A DNA stretch of 64,000 nucleotides from Aspidiotus rigidus (lineage: Eukaryota; Arthropoda; Insecta; Hemiptera; Diaspididae). The notes under the pieces are model-generated. The model was not told where the DNA came from. It searched no databases and worked only from the letters and a program-made list of their open reading frames with translations. Shown here piece by piece: positions 41,201-48,580 of this stretch. The position numbers were made by a program, and so were the translations under genes. The stretch covers positions 3,782,001 through 3,846,000 of the forward strand of contig JAVHKY010000005.1 in assembly GCA_035079385.1 (NCBI GenBank). The letters run 5' to 3'. Positions within the stretch are counted from its first letter, which is position 1. Each line of letters opens with the position of its first letter.

Positions 41201-41990
41201 AAAATTCGGGATTCTGTTCTGATAGCGCTTTTCGTTGAACCCTTCTGTACATTTCCATTCGTCGGAAAATGGAGCTTTGAGATATGACCTTGCAAAATCA
41301 TTCCTCGTCATTTGTTACAAGGACTACCCACGCACGCCCGACAAGCGTCGCGTAGTGACCGCTAGCTTACGGAACATTTCAGGGTTTCTGGGATGTTTAT
41401 GCAACTTGTTGTACACCGTTTCGGAGTTTCCGAACAAGTAAAGCACAAGAGTACTCTGTCAAGAAACTCGAAGACGATAACAATTGTTGAGCTGTTAAGA
41501 AACTAATAGCCTAACACGACTTAGAGTCATCACATCGCTTCTTTGTATTCGTAATGCTTTATCAAATACCTGAGTATATACTCAGATCACACATGAGGTA
41601 AATGATTGAACTAAGACCATGATGAAAGTATGGAGCATTGAATCTGCTCATGGGCTGCGTCGTTGCCTGCGGAGAAAAGAGGCGCTATACGTTCTCCGCT
41701 CGTACAAGATCCAGAGCCCCTTATTTTTTTATATCCTCCGTTCAACTCCTTCTACACGCTTATACGGCCGATGCTCGGTCTACCTCTCGTATGGTTCAAT
41801 AGTATATTGTAAAATTTCTAATCTTTATCCTCGTGCTGTTTTCATATTCAGGTTGATAACAGAGATTAAGAAAATTCAACTTGTGGCAAAGGAACTTGTT
41901 CGCAATCAAAATGATAAAACCTATTCAATCTCACAGGAGCCAGAAAACGGAAAGCAGCCTGACGAGAACGTGCTGCTGGTGGATCAATAA
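12698..41990 (+). CDS. Multi-AT-hook protein built from duplicated exons (unrecognised family)
   Basis: Predicted exons: 12698-12707, 21740-21867, 24580-25193, 25268-25408, 29715-29801, 31071-31178, 31419-31529, 32971-33078, 33262-33357, 35585-35698, 40721-40822 and 41852-41990. Joined they give one frame of 1758 nt, 585 aa, ending at TAA 41988. Residues 1-46 (exons 1-2) hold a basic KKRW segment. Exon 3 (47-250) is a predicted globular part with MTDYGMNEFVAFVRYM and FTQKLSMLEYARKF, then seven Glu-Pro pairs near residue 180. Exons 4-11 each carry one AT-hook core (RGRPPK, RGRPRK or RGRPKK), eight in all. Such hooks bind the minor groove of AT-rich DNA, so a nuclear chromatin role is inferred. 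The last exon (540-585) is polar without a hook. I do not recognise the exon 3 domain. The 10-nt first coding exon is the weakest part; Met in exon 2 (21771) is an alternative start. Poly(A) signals AATAAA lie at 41986 and 42051. Confidence 0.8.
12710..13080. other. Start of intron 1 of the AT-hook gene
   Basis: Begins with the donor GTACGT at 12708 and contains an A-rich run near 12760-12790. The stretch 13000-13065 (cgagtgagcccgtcagc, actaggcct) resembles, inverted, 45490-45545. Confidence 0.45.
13087..13412. mobile_element. Fold-back MITE with long arms
   Basis: The left arm (about 13087-13180) and right arm (about 13320-13412) are near-perfect inverted copies. Shared words include taaggaactatataagata, ggtatgcgcaagtg and gataaagtcgaaggaggagc. 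The loop is about 140 bp. There is no coding capacity, and no clear target duplication could be fixed. It sits in intron 1 of the AT-hook gene. Confidence 0.75.
13420..15720. other. Intron 1 of the AT-hook gene, no gene seen
   Basis: Several short open frames occur on both strands, but none shows a recognisable domain, splice support or a conserved pattern. No clear repeat was found. Confidence 0.4.
15731..15952. mobile_element. MITE with about 50-bp terminal inverted repeats
   Basis: Both ends carry gggtactatagagggg, followed by tatggcaatacgccatttta and gcagcaaaaagaa; the right end is the exact inverse. The total is about 220 bp. If the ends are taken at GGGTAC, a TA dinucleotide flanks each side, which would fit a Tc1/mariner-type origin, but a 3-bp duplication (act) is equally compatible. 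The centre is GC-rich with cgcg words. Confidence 0.8.
15960..18390. other. Intron 1 of the AT-hook gene, no gene seen
   Basis: AT-rich DNA with unsupported short frames only. Confidence 0.4.
18397..18791. mobile_element. Fold-back MITE, 395 bp
   Basis: Starts tgttacgtgcaatgtccgaa and ends with the inverse (ttcggacattgcatgtaaca). Complementarity runs almost to the centre: ccaaggttttaa and ttaaaaccttgg, gatcggttgatgaag and its partner ctccatcaaccgagc, aaccattaaaagtg and its partner. A nearly full-length hairpin, with no coding capacity. Confidence 0.8.
18800..19500. other. Intron 1 of the AT-hook gene, no gene seen
   Basis: Nothing recognisable. Confidence 0.4.
19878..20213 (+). pseudogene. 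Penelope reverse transcriptase fragment (fingers/palm)
   Basis: An open stretch of the element above. It holds VVGLFPSIPRA and the catalytic YVDDVLC near its end, and stops at TGA 20212. The following frame (20235-20810) continues the same protein with LRYLNSLYPSIKFTLEVGG and FCPVAHKIAGFNS. The homologous protein at 44385-45389 has no such stop, showing that this copy is mutated. Confidence 0.85.
20800..21150 (+). pseudogene. Penelope GIY-YIG endonuclease domain
   Basis: GIYIGETGR near 20820 is the GIY-YIG core. After an in-frame stop the rest reads FADHLITTGHSF and LLHRESSVFKRTALEHIEI, typical of the C-terminal endonuclease of Penelope-like elements, which nicks the target DNA. The stop codon makes it non-functional as it stands. 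Confidence 0.8.
21870..24579. other. Intron 2 of the AT-hook gene
   Basis: No gene is seen. At 22650-22990 there is a run of diverged units combining a 'ccaagtc(g/c)ccctcctatca' word, an 'agctt/agctc' word and 'tgacgtca(c/t)'. The same style of unit recurs at 35220-35460 and 62700-63900. Confidence 0.45.
25409..25461 (+). promoter_or_regulatory. Possible alternative last exon and poly(A) site in the AT-hook gene
   Basis: If the donor at 25409 is not used, translation of exon 4 runs into TAA at 25410-25412. An AATAAA hexamer follows about 45 bases later (near 25455). This would give a short protein of about 297 residues with a single AT-hook. The arrangement is seen in the sequence; its use is inference. 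Confidence 0.45.
26200..28200. repeat. Inner tandem units of about 125 bp, inverted about the centre
   Basis: Units contain 'aggccccgt', 'gaggcgggt', 'gcaaaaac', 'gttgtttc(c)cgcc', 'gggaatgat' and 'atgctcgcggtaaaagatcga'. They point one way before about 27200 and the other way after it. Frames read through them (for example 27583-27849) are repeat artefacts, not genes. Confidence 0.75.
28500..29340. repeat. Tandem repeat of about 140 bp in the right arm
   Basis: Six copies of a 138-142 bp unit. Each contains cacactgtttcatgcaaat, a run of aacaaa words (ggaacaaacagaaat, cgtagaacaaacgattcac) and an 8-11 base G-tract. Starts of the 'cacactg' word fall near 28530, 28668, 28808, 28949, 29090 and 29231. 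The left arm (25600-25870) has only two copies. Confidence 0.88.
29380..29700. other. Remainder of intron 4 of the AT-hook gene
   Basis: Nothing recognisable before the acceptor at 29714. Confidence 0.45.
30530..30965. other. GC-rich segment of unknown origin in intron 5
   Basis: About 430 bp with clearly higher GC than the surrounding AT-rich intron, and sharp borders. There is no open frame of note. Words such as ggtgggcgcccccggctg and gatggcatcttatgccggg suggest an untranslated 5' region of a non-LTR retrotransposon, but no coding part adjoins it and no target duplication was found. Confidence 0.4.
31535..32965. other. Intron 7 of the AT-hook gene
   Basis: At 31660-32110 there are many loose repeats of ctagt, gtataggcct and tactaga words. 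Similar sequence occurs at 36110-36580 and 45530-45560. A stretch at 32138-32200 (gaaatatgatctttcatta, tttggctttgccagaa) is a diverged copy of 36648-36705, the left border of the tandem array. Confidence 0.45.
33664..35216 (+). mobile_element. Decayed mariner element with an internal inverted duplication
   Basis: Both ends carry gtatgtcaaaaaagttcccg then gac(c/g)attatt and tgtatgc(a/g)ccaatt, as inverted terminal repeats. Near 34590-34760 a mariner transposase N-terminal part can be read (ALYNVFSRFRVGQESVTA, VVNNMNRKLAGNRR). The 3' part near 34905-35040 retains a trace of the DD(34)D catalytic region and CHGMGTFEAYRR. The segment 34377-34505 is an inverted copy of 35012-35145, so the left half contains a flipped 3' end. 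It has stops throughout and is inactive. Confidence 0.8.
35217..35470. repeat. Diverged short-period repeats (about 50 bp)
   Basis: Four or five loose units of the form 'atgataggaggggacttgaaaaattttgactctcgagctata'. They are related to the units at 62700-63900. Confidence 0.6.
36110..36580. repeat. Loose repeats with 'gggcgaacgagcg' words
   Basis: The motif gcgaacgagcggagcgag occurs near 36375 and 36483, and in shortened form near 36277, separated by tactagacgaag words. No coding sense. Confidence 0.5.
37040..37165. repeat. GC-rich palindromes at the edge of the insert
   Basis: Three strong hairpins in a row: gggccgccttcggcggccc, cgcgagcagcgaagctgctcgcg (given here only as a 23-bp hairpin centred near 37116 with arms cgcgagcag and ctgctcgcg), and gctcgctcgcttcgctcgct. 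They abut the TA tract that ends the third array unit. Confidence 0.7.
37458..37646 (-). CDS. Orphan ORF behind a heat-shock-like promoter
   Basis: On the minus strand an ATG at 37646 opens 62 codons (MTDGSVENEILHDEL at the start, NTNFCPVNVYLMGLWDD in the middle) ending at TAA 37458. A donor-like GTAAGT at 37461-37456 would remove the stop and could join an acceptor at about 37267; the joined frame would then end after eleven more residues. The composition looks like real protein rather than repeat. A TATA box and heat-shock elements stand upstream at suitable distances. I do not recognise the protein. It may be the first exon of a gene carried into the tandem array, or a remnant. Confidence 0.45.
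   Translation of the reverse strand: MTDGSVENEILHDELSGDLINAFFEIVRKNTNFCPVNVYLMGLWDDIKPAQLFNGRHIHSTL
37749..37838 (-). promoter_or_regulatory. Heat-shock-type promoter: TATA box and HSEs
   Basis: Reading the minus strand: TTCTGGAA (37838-37831) and TTCTCGAATGCTCTCGAA (37799-37782) match heat-shock element arrays of alternating TTC and GAA spaced by two bases. A TATAAATA box follows at 37756-37749 and then GC-rich sequence. The order and spacing resemble insect hsp70 promoters. Further TTCGAGTAGTTTCT words lie at 37845-37875. Confidence 0.6.
37870..38080. other. Right part of the insert in the tandem array
   Basis: Holds repeated cggtcagcgagaaactactc words (37850-37880) and a series 'cacgcgaattttcggc' with two or three near copies (37995-38050). 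No frame is recognised. Confidence 0.4.
40971..41450 (+). mobile_element. Non-autonomous DNA element, copy A (TIR tgtgctttac)
   Basis: Starts tgtgctttactcgtgaaa and ends gaacaagtaaagcaca, about 480 bp. A second copy lies inverted at 47878-48366. Shared interior words include catggtaccgaaaatcacat, gctcgaatttttaacggatc and gtgtacaa(c/t)aagttgcat. There is no coding capacity. The target duplication could not be fixed. Confidence 0.75.
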
Positions 41991-42059
41991 AAATATGAAG
42001 ATATAATATTGAAATTTCAAAAAATGAGTTATTTTCAGATGTGGGTCACCAATAAATAT

Positions 42060-43060
42060 CTAAATTGTGGGGAGAACAATTCTACCAATTTCTTGAGGAT
42101 TTTTGAATTAATTTCGTTGTGATCTCATTCGATTTAGTGGTTGCAATCTACTGTGGCTGTGTCAGAATTTAATGACTGAAACCTAATTGAGAAACTCTAA
42201 CCTGCAATCGTCGTAACGAGGGAGATTTCTTAATTTTTGCTTCGTATTTCATAATTTTCTAGAAGCCTGAAGACTTGTCAAGGTTTCGAAAAAAAGATTA
42301 AATTTATTTGAAATTCTTACCTAAATTGTAGTATCTTTTTATAAGTAGTAAAAATGTTTCTATTTCTTTGTACAAATTATATTAATTTCTTCCTAAAGCA
42401 GTCTTAGATTTATTTATATAGCGTCAAAAGTTTCTGTTTGAAACTTGAAATAATTGTTGGTTAGGGTAAAGGTGAAGAACTTGTACACACCATTCTTGAA
42501 AGAAATGCAGAAGAGGCATGGAATAATGACGTTCAGAAGAGTAAACGAGAGGCGCGGGGGTGGAAGAGGTCCTTCTTTTAATTGCAAAACCAGATAGGTT
42601 TGCTGTTACGGGACGTTTGAAGATATTTAAGGAAGACGAATCCGTGTTGTCGCCGCGGAACGACGAGTGAGACGCCGAAACATACATTTAAGGAATGTTT
42701 CTTTCAAGCCTAGATCACCCTCCTGTACTGAATGTAGACGGTAAGGAAAAGCAAGATCTCCTAATCAATGTGATGAGGGACTCGTGGGCACGTGAAACGG
42801 AAGACTAAGAGGAGTGGAAATGCCAACCACAAATAGATGGAAACCCACAAGTACTGAGCATAGACCAAGTATTATAGTTATCTCACATCTGCCACTTTAC
42901 CTTCAGCACAAAAGTTACACTTACAAAAATTTAATGCAGCGCAAGAAATGAAGATCTGTTTCATATCTGCTCACTACTCTAGTTTTACAGGGATGAACAT
43001 GAAGTTGACACAAATATTGGAAGTATAGGGGAAGAAAGAGGAGGGACACGGAGCTCATTA
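42060..43060. other. Downstream of the AT-hook gene, no gene seen
   Basis: A frame of 88 codons on the minus strand at 42424-42687 has no recognisable domain and starts only at an internal ATG. No repeat was identified. Confidence 0.4.
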
Positions 43061-43064
43061 CTAT

Positions 43065-43410
43065 GCATTTTTATTTTTTGAGGCTCTTTCCTCAGGCAAG
43101 GCGAGAGCCCCTATGCAATTGCGAAAAAAAAAAAAAAAAACAAGTTCTCATCGGAAAAATGTGTTGTGACGTCACTCAAGTAATACATACATTCTCTGTC
43201 TCTTGAGATTTTATTTTTGCCTGGCAAATTTCTCTTGGTTTCCAGATCTTGACATACAAAAAATCGAGATCTCTTGAGCTCTACACCTTGGTTGGAAAAG
43301 AAGCTCCAGATCTTTTGAAAAAAATTTAAAAATAAATTTCCGTCACGTAACAGTCAATTAGAAAAAAAACAAGAGACCCGGATACTGAGGCGCATGGCGA
43401 CTCAGTCTTG
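43065..43410. mobile_element. Second, inverted copy of the core of the hAT element at 7094
   Basis: The sequence from 'gaggctctttcctcaggcaagg' (43080) through 'cattctctgtctcttgagat' to 'gatactgaggcgcatggcgac' (43380) matches 7363-7910 in reverse. The hAT ends (cagtggtgctc) are absent here. This is either an internal fragment or a separate element that once inserted into the hAT copy. Confidence 0.75.
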
Positions 43411-43685
43411 TTTTTTTATTTCATTAACGAGCTACAGGCTGCTCAAAGGGCTATTAGCTCGGGTTGTTTACAGACTTATCATTTAATCGCTTAATTTATA
43501 GTGGTTTAGGTAGAATTATTTTAACATTAATGTATGTTGTGTTGTTGAGTTGTAAGAGTTTGTTGAGGTAGAATAGTTAGATGAGAGAGTAGACGTAAGT
43601 ATTGTAGTGATAGTGTGACAGTGTCGTGATCATTTTTAAGAGCTTGTGAGAGGAGAATACAGTGAATTTCTATTAAACGCAAGCA

Positions 43686-43965
43686 TTAACAGGCCATGGC
43701 TGCTTTAATCATTACCTCCACAAATTCAAGAGGAGAAGAACCGCCAAGTGCCCATGTGGACAACCGACACAAACAGTAGAGCATGTCATGCTGACATGCC
43801 CCATCTTCAGCGTGGAGAGACCAAGCAACACACCAAAAGAGGTCGTTCAAAATCCAGCCTATATGGAAAGAGTTGTCGAAGAACTGTGGAAGAGGCAACG
43901 TCAAGGCCTAGCAGTAGAAGATCGACGAGGAGAATAGGAACAACACATATAATTGAGGAGTAAGG
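43686..43965 (+). pseudogene. LINE ORF2 C-terminal fragment with zinc knuckle
   Basis: In one frame it reads HGCFNHYLHKFKRRRTAKC, then CGQPTQTVEHVMLTCPIF, and ends at a stop after EDRRGE. This is the C-terminal CCHC-type part of R1/Jockey-class LINEs; compare GHGCFNKYLHEK in the intact LINE at 48993-52121. The reverse transcriptase is missing, so it is a 5'-truncated copy. Confidence 0.8.
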
Positions 43966-44075
43966 AGGAAGCAATCACAAATGCGCCAACTGGAAAAGGA
44001 CTGCCCCTGTCAGCCCTACCTCACTACTTACTACGCATGGACACCCGGTGCTGGGCTATGATATAAATATGTTTT

Positions 44076-45470
44076 TTACGCGGAATAAAATGGCCCCACC
44101 GGATACATCCGGATTGGGGACCCAGTAAAAAAAAAAAGTATACGGTCCTTCAACTTGACAAACAACCCTTCGACGATAATGGGGTTGTAATAGGCCGGTC
44201 TGGAACCGAACGGGCGAAGGGCCCGACCCAATTCTATAGAGAACCTTCCTAGAAAAGGGAGACTGATCCAACGCAATCTCCGATCACGGATCATGTCGCG
44301 GGGAAGGAAGGTGGTGGAATCAAGGCTTTTCCTCGTAATTTTCCTCCGAACTATCGCCTCAACATCAACATTGACACCATTCACTCAAGCCAGGTGTTTT
44401 ATAGTCGCCAACTCTTTTTTGAAAGCAGCCTGACTCAAGGGAAAGCGAATCAATCTGTGGACTAAACTGTTAAAAGCTGCTAGCTTATGAGCAACAGGAC
44501 AGAATGACGCTCCGCGGACTAAAACATCGGTCGTAGTATCCTTTCTGTATATTCCAAACTCATGGATCCCATCTCTAACTGAGACCGACAAATCCAAAAA
44601 GTTGATCGTAGAGCCACCAACTTCCAAGGTAAATTTTATGGAAGGGTATAATGAATTGAGATACCTCAGAAACTCACCAAGGAGATCTGGATGACCAGTC
44701 CACGTACAGAGAACGTCATCAACGTACCTGTGCCAGTAGTGTATATGGTTGAGTAACACCTGGCCCGAGGAGAAGAGGTCAAATTCAAACTGCGACATGA
44801 ATACTTCGGAGATGAGGGAGCCCAAAGGTGATTCAATAGGGATCCCTATTTCATCAGGGAACTCGAAAAATTTCCATTCGAATTTGCAAAAATTCCAGGA
44901 CCAACAGATATTTAAAAGATGGAAAAATTCTTGGGATTCATTATGAGGGATATTGGAGTTAACCAATAACTGGCCCATACGCTGCATGGTGGCAGCTTTA
45001 GGGATATTTGGGAACAGACCCACGACATCAAACGAACAAAGGGTCGCGCCCGTAGGCAGTTTTACATCCCTGAGGGCATCAGCCAAGGACACCGAATTCA
45101 TAACCGAATGGGGAAACTCATATTCAACACGGTTTTTGAACCAACGGTCCAAGAATTTAGCAAAGAGGTAAGTGGGGGAGGAAACGAAAGAGACCACAGC
45201 AGGCCGCATCGGGATGTTCGTTTTGTGTACTTTGGGCAACCCATAAAGAAGAGGAAGCGTATGGTTGGGAACAAGGAGAGCTTTTTTCATAGCTGGGGTT
45301 CTAATAATAACCTCACAATTATTAATGACACTCCTGACTTCTTTGACGTAGCCAGGGAAATTGAAATACTTGTTCTCTGTACCCCACATTGTTGGAGCAC
45401 TTCATGAACCTTGGCAACAAATGAAGATTTTTCCATCACCACGACGGTATTACCCCGAGTATATTTTTAC
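44076..45470 (-). mobile_element. Penelope-like element, second copy, truncated at both ends
   Basis: On the minus strand a long open frame (45389-44385, 334 codons) holds reverse transcriptase motifs LLYGLPKVHKTNIPMRP, CSFDVVGLFPNIP, GIPIESPLGSLISEVFM and YWHRYVDDVLCTW. Upstream, after a frameshift near 45385, NTVVVMEKSSFVAKVH extends the N-terminal side to about 45465. Downstream, after a stop, VRRKITRKSLDSTTFLPRD continues to about 44130. The GIY-YIG endonuclease is absent. It belongs to the same family as the copy at 19515-21307. GIPIES instead of GIPIGS is a local change. Confidence 0.9.
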
Positions 45471-45479
45471 GTAGCACAT

Positions 45480-46010
45480 TGTATACCTATTAGGTTATCA
45501 AGCTGACGGGCTCACTTCTTAGCCCAAGTAGTACAGGCCTAGTGTAAAATATAGCATACTAAGCTCCGAGCTTGTTCAGAAATTTTCCTCTAGCTAGGTG
45601 TACCGATGTTGAGGAAAATGGCAGGGTCAGACTCGCAGAATTTCAAATAGCTAGGGGAAGTTCCGTAGAGGTATGAAACATGTCAATAATTCGAAACTAC
45701 AAGTTAAATTACTCTACCTATCAACCAGTGATTCATTCAGCAGCCTAATGTATCCGCTCCTAGTGCCACCAACATCCATTTGCGCATTCCAGCCAATTCC
45801 TGAGTTTGAGCACTCCAGTACAACGATAAAAGTGTGATATTACTTACCATTCTTCTTTTCGTATTTCTTGTTATTTCATTCGCCATTACACACCGATTGT
45901 TAGCCTGTCGTTTTTTAGTATCCCGTTTCGAATTTTTGAATTAAAAAAATTGAAAATCACGACAAAAAATGATTCCTAAAAACCAAACAGACTAGTAGAG
46001 TAGTAATGTA
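45480..46010. other. Intergenic DNA, no gene seen
   Basis: 45490-45560 is an inverted relative of 13000-13065 (gctgacgggctcac, aggcctag). Nothing else is recognised. Confidence 0.4.
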
Positions 46011-46016
46011 TGTTTT

Positions 46017-46150
46017 AGGACAGTTCTAGATTTCTAGGACAGTTCTGGATTTCTAAGACAGTCTTGGATTTCTAAGACAGTTCTGGATTTCTAGAACAGT
46101 TGTGGATTTCTAGGACAGTTATGAATTTCTAGGACAGTTATGAATTTCTC
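46017..46150. repeat. Minisatellite, about 23-bp unit, six copies
   Basis: Imperfect tandem copies of 'ctaggacagttctggattt', seen from 46017 to 46148. Confidence 0.8.
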
Positions 46151-46539
46151 ACTTTTTTACTCATTTTTTCTTCACTTTTCATCAATCCTCAAGTTCCTAT
46201 TTACGAGCTACAAGCTGTCAGATTTTTTACTTTTTTACTCATATTTCAGCACTTTTAATCAATTCACGAAATTACTCAAGTTTCCTTGTTCAATAATTCC
46301 ACTCAACAAATTCAATAAAGTACAAATTTGAAAAAATTACTCCAACAAGAAGAAGTGTTGGGATTAATTTCCCGAGTGCAGTGAAACGTGTTTGCAATTG
46401 AAGAATGAGGAGCCTGGATAGATTTAAAAATGTTTAATGGAATTTGAATAAATGTCATAAAAGGACGCGACACAATAAGATCACATTTTAAAACCAGCTA
46501 CCTGTTGTCGCAACTATCCTCTTCCCTCTTCTCACTCAC

Positions 46540-47400
46540 GTGATATCGTTACATGAATTCCTCAGAGTTCTTCAGTACTCACCGATGGAACTGTCACATA
46601 ATATCAGCAAACGTGGAATCATTACCAGCCCTACAACTAAAATACAACCTTTCAATTATTCACTTAATGAAACATGGCTCAAAACTCATAGACGTTTGTC
46701 CTTCAAAAACTATGCAGTGATACGTCGAGATTGACTGGATGTAAATGGAAGAGCGACAATCCTAATCCATTCCAGCGTCCCTTTTTCGCACTTTGCCACC
46801 ACACCTCACTCTTCCTGTTCACCTAGTCAATTCTCTTCCCTTGCCGTAAAAATCTCAGATCCTATTTTCGTTTCGCTGCCTCCCTTATGAACACCATCTA
46901 CATCCCCCAACTGTCATTCTAGCTTTACATCGATTTGAACTCTTCTTCAATATTTAAATGGATTGTATGCGGTTCTTGTAATTTTCATACTCATTGAGTA
47001 TACGACCCATGTAAATATACCAGCCTATACAACCGCACACCGACCCATATTAGCGGTAACACCTTGGAACTTTCACTCGTTTCCACCAATTTGGCTCTCA
47101 TCACCGATTGTCTAGTGGAAAGTGACATCTATGGTAATGACCACCTCCATCTACCACACGTCTCCTCTACCTCCTATCAACCCCACACACAAGACTTCAT
47201 TCCGGCCAAAACTAACATCAAACCTTTTCAGGATTTCATTTTTGAAAATGAACCCCCTCCTATATCTATTCCCTTTCTTATAGCACTCAATCATATTCAT
47301 TTACCCCATACCCTGGCAGCCGTAGTCAATCACTTGTTTTCCAGGCTCGACCATCAGAATGATTAATTTTAAGCGACATTATTTTCTTGATATCTTTCAT
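46540..47400 (+). pseudogene. LINE apurinic-type endonuclease remnant
   Basis: In shifting plus-strand frames: LNETWLKTHRRLSFKNYAVI and RRDRLDVNGRATILIHSSVP (46660-46790) match the 'ETWL...Y.v.R.DR...GR..ilv' region of LINE endonucleases. Further on, LELSLVSTNLALITDCLVES and DIYGNDHLHLP (47064-47160) match the '(T)LDLSLvs...SDH' end of the domain, with SDH changed to NDH. Stops separate the parts. No reverse transcriptase follows. Confidence 0.75.
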
Positions 47401-47870
47401 AGGCTAGCAAAGTTTGCAATAGGCTCTAAATTTTTTTAGCTATTCCTGATCTCTGAAACAATGAACGTCTATCCTGACCATTTCAGAGAATAGTATTCGG
47501 TAAGAGTAGAGATTACTAACGACAAAATTTATATTTTCATTCTTATAATATAGAGATATTTAACTGGCATCAACAATTCGTTTTCTTTTATTCTATTTGA
47601 CAAGAAAAAAACCCCTTCAAAAAACGAAACGAGCAACTATTCGCACTCGCAAGCATTGTGAAGGAGAATGAGACATTTTGTATTCAATCGCACCATCAAA
47701 AAACGTAACGTCAAAATTATCTTTAAGCGCTCCAGATGGTGAAATTTTGTCTTATGGCGCCCTCCCCCCTCTTACTACTGCCAATTTAGATGAACAACAT
47801 CTGTACTCGCTGTTATTAGCAAAAGTGGTGTAGGTATCAATCAAACATTGGCATAAAATTATCAGCATGT
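47400..47870. other. Intergenic DNA, no gene seen
   Basis: Nothing recognisable. Confidence 0.4.
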
Positions 47871-47877
47871 TTAAGGA

Positions 47878-48366
47878 TGTACTTTACTATCTTGTTTGGA
47901 AACTCCGAAACCGTGTACAATAAGTTGCATCAACATCCACAAAAACCCTGCAAGGTTTGGGAAGCCAGCGGTCACTACGCGACGGTTGTCGGGCATGCGC
48001 AGGTAGTCCTCCTAACAAATGACGAGGAATGGTTTTGCATGGTCACATCTCAAGGCTCCATTTTTCGAAGAATTTTCTCGATCTTTGGAAATTTTGTACA
48101 GAAGGATTCAACGAAAGGCGCTATCAGAATCCTAAAATTTGGCTTCAGAAGAATTTCACTCTCGTCAGAAAATAGACGAATTTTTACCAATTTCAACGTT
48201 TAATTGAAAATGAATAAAGAAAAAATTTAATTCTGTTTCGATAGCGCTCCTCGAGGGACCTTTCTGGAAAACATTTCAATTATTCAGAAAGATCCGTTAA
48301 AAATTCGAGCAGTAAAATGTGATTTTCGGTACCATGTTTCACGAGCATATTTTCACAAGTAAAGCA
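47878..48366 (-). mobile_element. Non-autonomous DNA element, copy B
   Basis: Inverted relative of 40971-41450, starting tgtactttac and ending gtaaagcaca. The open frame across it (47877-48203) is not a gene; it is matched by a non-coding stretch in copy A. Confidence 0.75.
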
Positions 48367-48392
48367 CACCCTTGATGCCTAATCATGTTGTT

Positions 48393-48580
<188 letters not shown>

